39,353 nt of DNA, taken from positions 1-39,353 of the forward strand of contig NZ_BAKI01000024.1 of the NCBI RefSeq assembly GCF_000583655.1, given 5' to 3'. A program made the position numbers and the translations under genes. The notes beneath the pieces are model-generated. The model was not told the origin of the DNA. It searched no databases and worked only from the letters and a program-made list of their open reading frames with translations. The stretch is from Lentilactobacillus farraginis DSM 18382 = JCM 14108 (lineage in GTDB: Bacteria > Bacillota > Bacilli > Lactobacillales > Lactobacillaceae). The stretch's first letter is position 1. Each line of letters begins with the position of its first letter. Shown here piece by piece: positions 34,805 to 39,353 of this stretch.

Positions 34805-35818
34805 TTAAAGTGAAGCAAACTTCAACAAAGTACGAACCATGTTGCAAGTGAAGCCCCATTCGTTGTCATACCAAGCAACGGTCTTAACCAATTGTGCACC
34901 GTCATCACCATTGGTGATTTCAGTTTGGGTTGGATCAAATACTGAACCATGAGGATCATTGATGATATCTGATGAAACAATTTCGTCATCATTATAACCA
35001 AAGGCTTCGTTGCCCTCAGTATGCTTCTTCATTGTTTCGTTAATTTCTTCAGCAGTAACTTTCTTATCAAGAACACTGACTAATTCAGTTAATGAACCAT
35101 CAACAACAGCAACCCGTTGTGCGTGACCCATCAACTTACCGTTAACAGAAGGAACAACCAAGCCAAGCGCTTTAGCAGCACCTGATGAATGAGGAATCGT
35201 GTTAGCTGAAGCAGTTCGGTTGTTACGCTTCTTCTTAGTCTTAGGACCATCAAGAATTTGTTGTGAAGCAGTGAAAGCATGAACAGTTGTCATGGTACCA
35301 ACTTTGATGCCAAAGTCTTTATCCAAGAAGTAAGCCATTGGAGCCAAGCAGTTGGTTGTGCATGAGCCGGCTGAAACGATCACATCACTTGAATTAAGGG
35401 TATCCAAGTTAACACCAGGAACAACTGTCTTGATTTGACCAGCAGGAGCTGAAATCAAGACACGCTTTGCACCAGCCTTGATGTGAGCTTGTGATTTTTC
35501 TTCGGATGTGTAAAAACCAGTACATTCAAGAACAAAATCAACGCCATCATTTTTAACCCAAGGAAGGTTGGAAGCATCTTTTTCTGCGTAAACAGGAATT
35601 TCTTTACCGTCAACAACAATCCCCTTGTCAGTTGATGAAACATCTCCAGGGAAACGTCCATGTGTTGAGTCATACTTCAAAAGGTATGCCAACATTGATG
35701 GTGTGGTTAAATCGTTAATTGCGGCAACTTCGATTTCATCGGAGTGCAATTCATGAATTCGCTTGAATGCCAAACGACCAATTCGGCCAAAACCATTAAT
35801 ACCAATCTTTACAGTCAT
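34805..35818 (-). CDS. gap: Glyceraldehyde-3-phosphate dehydrogenase
   Basis: NAD-dependent oxidation of glyceraldehyde-3-phosphate. 337 residues. The NAD-binding start is [17 protein letters not shown], the catalytic Cys is C153 in [12 protein letters not shown], and the His is in [10 protein letters not shown]. The end [20 protein letters not shown] is typical. ATG follows AGGAGG. The usual upstream regulator gene cggR is absent; instead a leader of about 150 bases, a promoter and a cre-like site lie before it. Confidence 0.97.
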   Translation of the reverse strand: MTVKIGINGFGRIGRLAFKRIHELHSDEIEVAAINDLTTPSMLAYLLKYDSTHGRFPGDVSSTDKGIVVDGKEIPVYAEKDASNLPWVKNDGVDFVLECTGFYTSEEKSQAHIKAGAKRVLISAPAGQIKTVVPGVNLDTLNSSDVIVSAGSCTTNCLAPMAYFLDKDFGIKVGTMTTVHAFTASQQILDGPKTKKKRNNRTASANTIPHSSGAAKALGLVVPSVNGKLMGHAQRVAVVDGSLTELVSVLDKKVTAEEINETMKKHTEGNEAFGYNDDEIVSSDIINDPHGSVFDPTQTEITNGDDGAQLVKTVAWYDNEWGFTCNMVRTLLKFASL

Positions 35819-35970
35819 ACTGTGTTTTCCTCCTTTAGGAAATAAGAAAATATTAAATATGATTAATAGTACAAAATCATCGTACCACTAATTGGAAATA
35901 AAGTCAGCACCCTTGTGAATAAAATCTCAATCCAGGTGCATCGAGTAAATTGAAATATTACCCAAGTACG

Positions 35971-35998
35971 AGTATAGCAGACCGACAAATAATTGCAA
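35971..35998 (-). promoter_or_regulatory. Promoter of gap
   Basis: TTGCAA and TATACT are 16 bases apart on the minus strand, about 150 bases before the gap start. The leader has a loose GCACC/GGTGC pairing but no recognised riboswitch. Confidence 0.55.
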
Positions 35999-36011
35999 TG
36001 CGTTCTACGCT

Positions 36012-36025
36012 AGTAACCGCTTTCA
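36012..36025. promoter_or_regulatory. cre-like site upstream of gap
   Basis: On the minus strand TGAAAGCGGTTACT differs from the CcpA consensus (ending CA) at one core base. It lies about 14 bases upstream of the gap -35 box, a place from which CcpA usually activates. Confidence 0.45.
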
Positions 36026-36047
36026 CTAATTTCATTTTTAATTTTGC

Positions 36048-36076
36048 TTGAAAAATTTATTAAATTCTAGTATATT
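36048..36076 (+). promoter_or_regulatory. Promoter of tRNA-Arg
   Basis: TTGAAA and TATATT are 17 bases apart, about 31 bases before the tRNA, divergent from the gap promoter. Confidence 0.6.
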
Positions 36077-36107
36077 GGTATAGTGAGTTGTGACAGAAAA
36101 GTTTTTT

Positions 36108-36179
36108 GCGCCTGTAGTGTAATGGATCGCACGTAAGATTCCGGTTCTTGAGATGAGGGTTCGATTCCCCCCAGGCGCA
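36108..36179 (+). tRNA. tRNA-Arg (CCG)
   Basis: A 72-base cloverleaf with fully paired acceptor stem GCGCCTG/CAGGCGC and discriminator A. The anticodon loop is TTCCGGT, anticodon CCG, reading CGG. T arm GGTTCGATTCC. CCA is not encoded. Confidence 0.95.
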
Positions 36180-36207
36180 TTAAATTAAATCATAAAGACA
36201 CATTAAT

Positions 36208-36244
36208 AAAAGAGGTCTGGCAAATCATTGTCATGGCCTCTTTT
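36208..36244 (+). terminator. Terminator of tRNA-Arg
   Basis: AAAAGAGG and CCTCTTTT form the stem ends, followed by TTTATTGTG. It can also serve the convergent dioxygenase gene. Confidence 0.75.
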
Positions 36245-36273
36245 ATTGTGTCTCATAATAATTACGATATCTC

Positions 36274-37185
36274 TTAGTCATCCGTATCGTGGAAATCAAC
36301 ACCCTGCTTCGCGTAAAAATCAATAATCGTTTGCTTTTGAGACATAAATTTCGGTGGCAGGGATAGCTGACTGCCCATTGTTAAAATTGATTCTTCCAAA
36401 CTAAAGCCGGGCGTTGTAGTGGCCAGCTCGATTCGATTATCACCGGGATCGCGCACGTAAATGCTCTTAAACCATCCTCGATCAGCGTATTCCTCACGAT
36501 TAAGTCCCATTGCCTCGGCTTTATCCCAAAAAGCAAACAGCGTCTGTTCGTCTGGCGCCTGCAAAGCAATATGATCAATGCTGCCACGACCAAAGCGGGT
36601 CCGGACATCCGGCTGGGTACTTTTGAAAAGCTCAATTGACTCGTGATTATCCAGTTGCACCTGATTGCCGCTAATCGGAATCTTGAGCCAATCATGAAAG
36701 AAAGCTGCTGTCGCCGTTGGGTCGGGCACGTGCAGTTCGGTTCCCAGAAACCTGGTAATTTGATTTTCTGCAGAAATCCCATTGTTTGGTACCACACGCC
36801 AATCAGTCAATTTCTCTGCCGTTTCCAATAGTTTAATTTCAATGTTATCAGGATCTTTAAATTTTAAGCCGCCCTTAATTTCGGTTGTTTCAATCCCTTC
36901 TTTTGTTAATCGGGCCTGCCAAAAAGCAACGCTGCCTTCGGGGATTGCCAACTTAATATTATTGAAAAAATGACGGCCATCGGTTCGCCTGCCAAGTAAC
37001 GGCAATACAAAGAAGGTAACGACCGTCCCCGGTGTCCCCAAATAATCACCGTAGAATAAGTGTCTGATACGAATATTTTCCTGGTTAACCGTATTCTTAA
37101 CAAGCCGCATCCCCAGAATCTTCGTATAAAAATGAACATTTTGTTTGGCATCTCTGGTTAGTAAGGAAATATGATGAGTCTGCAT
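36274..37185 (-). CDS. VOC family ring-cleaving dioxygenase (MhqO-like)
   Basis: A 303-residue protein of two glyoxalase/VOC modules. The first begins MQTHHISLLTRDAKQNVHFY and the second has LGTELHVPDPTATAAFFHDW and IDHIALQAPDEQTLFAFWDK; the metal-binding set is likely His of HHIS and IDHIALQA with Glu of RIELATTTPG. This is the architecture of extradiol-type dioxygenases such as MhqA/MhqO, linked in Bacillus to quinone and electrophile stress; the substrate is not proven. ATG 37185 is seven bases behind GGGGGG; the longer frame upstream has no ribosome site. Confidence 0.85.
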   Translation of the reverse strand: MQTHHISLLTRDAKQNVHFYTKILGMRLVKNTVNQENIRIRHLFYGDYLGTPGTVVTFFVLPLLGRRTDGRHFFNNIKLAIPEGSVAFWQARLTKEGIETTEIKGGLKFKDPDNIEIKLLETAEKLTDWRVVPNNGISAENQITRFLGTELHVPDPTATAAFFHDWLKIPISGNQVQLDNHESIELFKSTQPDVRTRFGRGSIDHIALQAPDEQTLFAFWDKAEAMGLNREEYADRGWFKSIYVRDPGDNRIELATTTPGFSLEESILTMGSQLSLPPKFMSQKQTIIDFYAKQGVDFHDTDD

Positions 37186-37233
37186 ATGAAAGCCCCCCTG
37201 GCTGCTAATAACGTCAATTTGATTGTACCATGA

Positions 37234-37249
37234 ATGTATCCGCTTTCTA
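37234..37249. promoter_or_regulatory. cre-like site in the dioxygenase promoter
   Basis: On the minus strand TAGAAAGCGGATACAT differs from WTGNNARCGNWWWCAW at one base. It lies between TTAGAA and an extended -10 TGGTACAAT, where binding would repress. The regulatory link is inferred. Confidence 0.35.
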
Positions 37250-37344
37250 AGAAAAACGCCCCTTTTATGCAGCGATTGATAATCGGGCATTTAACGGTCT
37301 GGAGAAGCTGCTCACCGTTTTTTTGCAGCAAACCAGGCAAACTA

Positions 37345-37361
37345 TTTGACCTTTTTTGACC
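37345..37361. promoter_or_regulatory. CtsR operator of clpP
   Basis: On the minus strand GGTCAAA-AAA-GGTCAAA is a perfect match to the CtsR heptad repeat. It overlaps the clpP -35 box, as expected for repression lifted by heat or protein-damage stress. Confidence 0.9.
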
Positions 37362-37374
37362 AATCAACTAAACT
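37346..37374 (+). promoter_or_regulatory. Promoter of clpP
   Basis: TTGACC and TAAACT are 17 bases apart and coincide with the CtsR box. Confidence 0.6.
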
Positions 37375-37431
37375 GTAAACATGAACTTGGCAAAAGCCAA
37401 CTTTCATAAAACTGATAAGGAGGCATATTCA

Positions 37432-38025
37432 ATGAATCTAGTGCCAACTGTTATTGAACAATCCGCTAACGGCGAACGTGCTTATGATATTTATTCGCGT
37501 TTGTTAAAAGACCGTATCATCATGTTGTCAGGTCCAATCGAAGATGACATGGCAAACGCCATCATCGCACAGTTACTGTTTCTGGATGCTCAAGACTCTG
37601 AAAAAGATATTTATCTTTACATCAACTCACCAGGTGGTGTAATTACATCCGGAATGGCAATCTTTGATACAATGAACTTTGTCAAAGCAGATGTTCAAAC
37701 AATCGTTATGGGGATGGCTGCTTCAATGGCTTCCGTTTTGGCTTCATCCGGTGCCAAGGGGAAGCGGTTTGCTTTGCCACACGCCCAAGTCTTGATTCAT
37801 CAACCTTCCGGTGGTGCTCAAGGTCAACAAACCGAAATTGAAATTGCGGCTGAGGAAATTCTAAAAGCGCGTAAAATGATTAACGAACTTTTGGCCAAAA
37901 ACTCGGGGCAACCAATCGAAAAGATCAATAAGGATACTGAACGTGATAATTATCTCACTGCTCAGGAAGCCGTTGATTATGGTTTGCTGGACGGCATCAT
38001 GACAAACAGCTCTGAAAAACAATAA
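37432..38025 (+). CDS. clpP: ClpP, ATP-dependent Clp protease proteolytic subunit
   Basis: A 197-residue serine protease that forms 14-subunit barrels with Clp ATPases. Ser98 is in GMAASMAS, His123 in VLIHQPSGG, and the catalytic Asp is in the [10 protein letters not shown] region. [11 protein letters not shown] and the [12 protein letters not shown] helix are typical. The ATG at 37432 is eight bases behind AAGGAGG; the frame is open from 37381 but that is leader. Regulated by CtsR; followed by a strong terminator, so probably alone. Confidence 0.96.
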   Translation: MNLVPTVIEQSANGERAYDIYSRLLKDRIIMLSGPIEDDMANAIIAQLLFLDAQDSEKDIYLYINSPGGVITSGMAIFDTMNFVKADVQTIVMGMAASMASVLASSGAKGKRFALPHAQVLIHQPSGGAQGQQTEIEIAAEEILKARKMINELLAKNSGQPIEKINKDTERDNYLTAQEAVDYGLLDGIMTNSSEKQ

Positions 38026-38053
38026 TCTAAAAACACTATATTAACTTGTTCCT

Positions 38054-38086
38054 GCCGAAATCATGTAACGTGGTTTCGGCTTTTTT
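38054..38086 (+). terminator. Terminator of clpP
   Basis: GCCGAAA and TTTCGGC pair with extra CA/TG pairing inside, followed by six T. Confidence 0.9.
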
Positions 38087-38122
38087 GATACCTAATTGGC
38101 TTTCGTCAGCGAGTAATGATTA

Positions 38123-38151
38123 TTGATAAAAAAGTCCAATCGACTTAAAAT
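38123..38151 (+). promoter_or_regulatory. Promoter of the alcohol dehydrogenase gene
   Basis: TTGATA and TAAAAT are exactly 17 bases apart, about 80 bases before the start codon. Confidence 0.65.
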
Positions 38152-38231
38152 AAAATTGTAAAAGTTAATTGGGTAACAAGTTGAAATCATTCTTAATCAA
38201 AGAATTTCAAATTCAAATCGAGGTCATTTAT

Positions 38232-39320
38232 ATGAATATGACAACAGCATCAACAAAGACCAATTTAAATGAACAATCGATGGCAGCCGAAGATATCCCC
38301 ACCGAAATGCGCGCTTGGGAAGTCGTTAAACCCGGACCGATTGACTCGGATCCTTCCCCACTAAAATTTACCACCAAACCCGTTCCAACGCCAAAACAGG
38401 GCGAGGTCCTGGTACGTGTCATTGCTTGTGGTGTCTGCCACACTGACCTGCACGTTACCGAAGGCGATCTTCCCGTTCACCAGGAACACGTCACGCCCGG
38501 TCATGAAATTGTCGGCAAAGTCGTTAAAAACGGCCCCGGTACCAGTCGATTCAACCTGGGCGACCGTGTTGGCGTGCCATGGTTGCGTTGGACCTGTGGG
38601 GTTTGTGAATATTGTCGGGCCGGCAAAGAAAATCTTTGCCCCAACTCACTTTATACCGGCTGGGATCATGACGGTGGCTATGCCGAATACGTAACCGTTC
38701 CGGAGGGATTTGCCTACCGAATTCCCGAACGCTTTGATTCATTGACAGCTGCACCCCTGCTTTGTGCGGGAATCATCGGTTATCGGGCATTTGAACGCGC
38801 CAACGTTCCTGCCGGCGGTCGCTTAGGCCTGTACGGCTTTGGCGGTTCCGCTCACTTGACTGCTCAAATTGCCATGGCTCAGGGAATCGAAGTTCATGTC
38901 CTAACCCGCGGGAAAGATGCCCGTAAGTTTGCTTTAAAGCTTGGCGCCGCTTCAGCAAACGGTGCCTATGATCTGCCGCCGGTTAAGCTTGACTCGGCAA
39001 TTATTTATGCACCGGTCGGCGACATTGTTCCCAAGGCTTTGGAAGCTTTAAAGCCGGGAGGGACCTTGGCAATGGCTGGCATTCACTCGACTGATATTCC
39101 ACAGCTGACCTATACTGAACACATTTTTCACGAAAAGAATCTAACCAGTGTCGAAAGTAACACCCGCCGGGATGGCGAGGAATTCTTAACGTTGGCTGAT
39201 CGGTTGGATATTCATCCAGAAATTCACGAGTACCCGCTTGCCAAAGCCGATGAGGCACTGAAGTACGTAGCTGCCGGTGATATTCAAGGTGCCTGCGTTT
39301 TAAGAGTTAGTGAAGGATAA
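38232..39320 (+). CDS. Zinc-dependent alcohol dehydrogenase
   Basis: A 362-residue medium-chain dehydrogenase. Catalytic zinc ligands are in CGVCHTDLH and PGHEIVG; the structural zinc is bound by the four Cys of [15 protein letters not shown]. The NAD(P) fold has [16 protein letters not shown], a variant of the usual glycine motif. It belongs to the AdhA-like group and probably interconverts small alcohols and aldehydes. It starts with about 45 residues before the core domain ([14 protein letters not shown] and so on), longer than the bare family core. ATG 38232 is eight bases behind GAGG. The dispersed repeat begins just after its stop. Confidence 0.88.
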   Translation: MNMTTASTKTNLNEQSMAAEDIPTEMRAWEVVKPGPIDSDPSPLKFTTKPVPTPKQGEVLVRVIACGVCHTDLHVTEGDLPVHQEHVTPGHEIVGKVVKNGPGTSRFNLGDRVGVPWLRWTCGVCEYCRAGKENLCPNSLYTGWDHDGGYAEYVTVPEGFAYRIPERFDSLTAAPLLCAGIIGYRAFERANVPAGGRLGLYGFGGSAHLTAQIAMAQGIEVHVLTRGKDARKFALKLGAASANGAYDLPPVKLDSAIIYAPVGDIVPKALEALKPGGTLAMAGIHSTDIPQLTYTEHIFHEKNLTSVESNTRRDGEEFLTLADRLDIHPEIHEYPLAKADEALKYVAAGDIQGACVLRVSEG

Positions 39321-39323
39321 TTT

Positions 39324-39353
39324 AAAAAAGTGGGACAAAAGGCGGTTAACTTC
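39324..39353 (-). repeat. Dispersed intergenic repeat, copy 5 (cut by window end)
   Basis: Read on the minus strand: GAAGTTAACCGCCTTTTGTC followed by CCACTTTTTT, matching the right module of copy 4 almost base for base. The rest lies beyond the window. Confidence 0.7.

Noticed and set aside
35819-35970. T-box or riboswitch in the long gap leader
   Set aside because: No T-box consensus and no strong multi-stem fold; only a loose five-base pairing is seen.

Overview
The window reads as chromosome of a low-to-moderate GC Gram-positive bacterium of the Lactobacillaceae. The basis is gene order and content: an Asp23/AmaP envelope-stress operon, LicD and TagH teichoic-acid genes, cdaA-cdaR-glmM-glmS, ung-pta-tsaE-GNAT, secG-esterase-rnr-smpB, gap-pgk-tpiA-eno, an LPXTG/MucBP adhesin, and a CtsR box in front of clpP. 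Strong AGGAGG-type ribosome sites and frequent TTG/GTG starts fit. A species cannot be named. The missing cggR before gap would suit a heterofermentative lactobacillus, but that is inference.

Layout. 0-2.1 kb: leftward envelope-stress operon glsB-amaP-DUF2273-asp23-asp23. 2.1-2.7 kb: gene-free stretch with a dispersed repeat and several inverted repeats. 2.7-4.6 kb: marR divergent from licD, then a DUF960 gene. 4.7-5.2 kb: three near-identical tRNA-Asn genes, each with its own promoter. 5.2-9.5 kb: an unknown small protein, tagH, and two paralogous secreted glucosaminidases. 9.7-15 kb: glmS, glmM, cdaR and cdaA, linking cell-wall precursor supply to c-di-AMP signalling. 15-20.4 kb: a DUF1361 membrane protein, a CPA1 cation/proton antiporter, murB and an exonuclease. 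20-24 kb: GNAT, tsaE, pta, ung and smpB. 24-31 kb: rnr, esterase, secG, a ClC transporter and the adhesin. 31-36 kb: the lower glycolysis genes, then tRNA-Arg. 36-39.3 kb: a VOC dioxygenase, clpP and a zinc alcohol dehydrogenase.

Two things stand out. First, at least eight genes carry frameshifts (nine sites), including glmS, glmM, cdaA, tpiA and pgk, which such a cell can hardly lose. In eight of the nine sites one missing base restores the family sequence, usually within a short run of identical bases, so these look like consensus-sequence errors rather than gene decay. Second, an intergenic repeat with two conserved end modules occurs five times, in both orientations, mostly at gene ends, where its hairpin could act as a terminator.

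I see no CRISPR array, insertion sequence, prophage, restriction system or recognisable defence island. No new multi-gene system stands out. The less explained elements are the repeat family, several perfect palindromes in promoter regions, and a few small proteins of unknown function.
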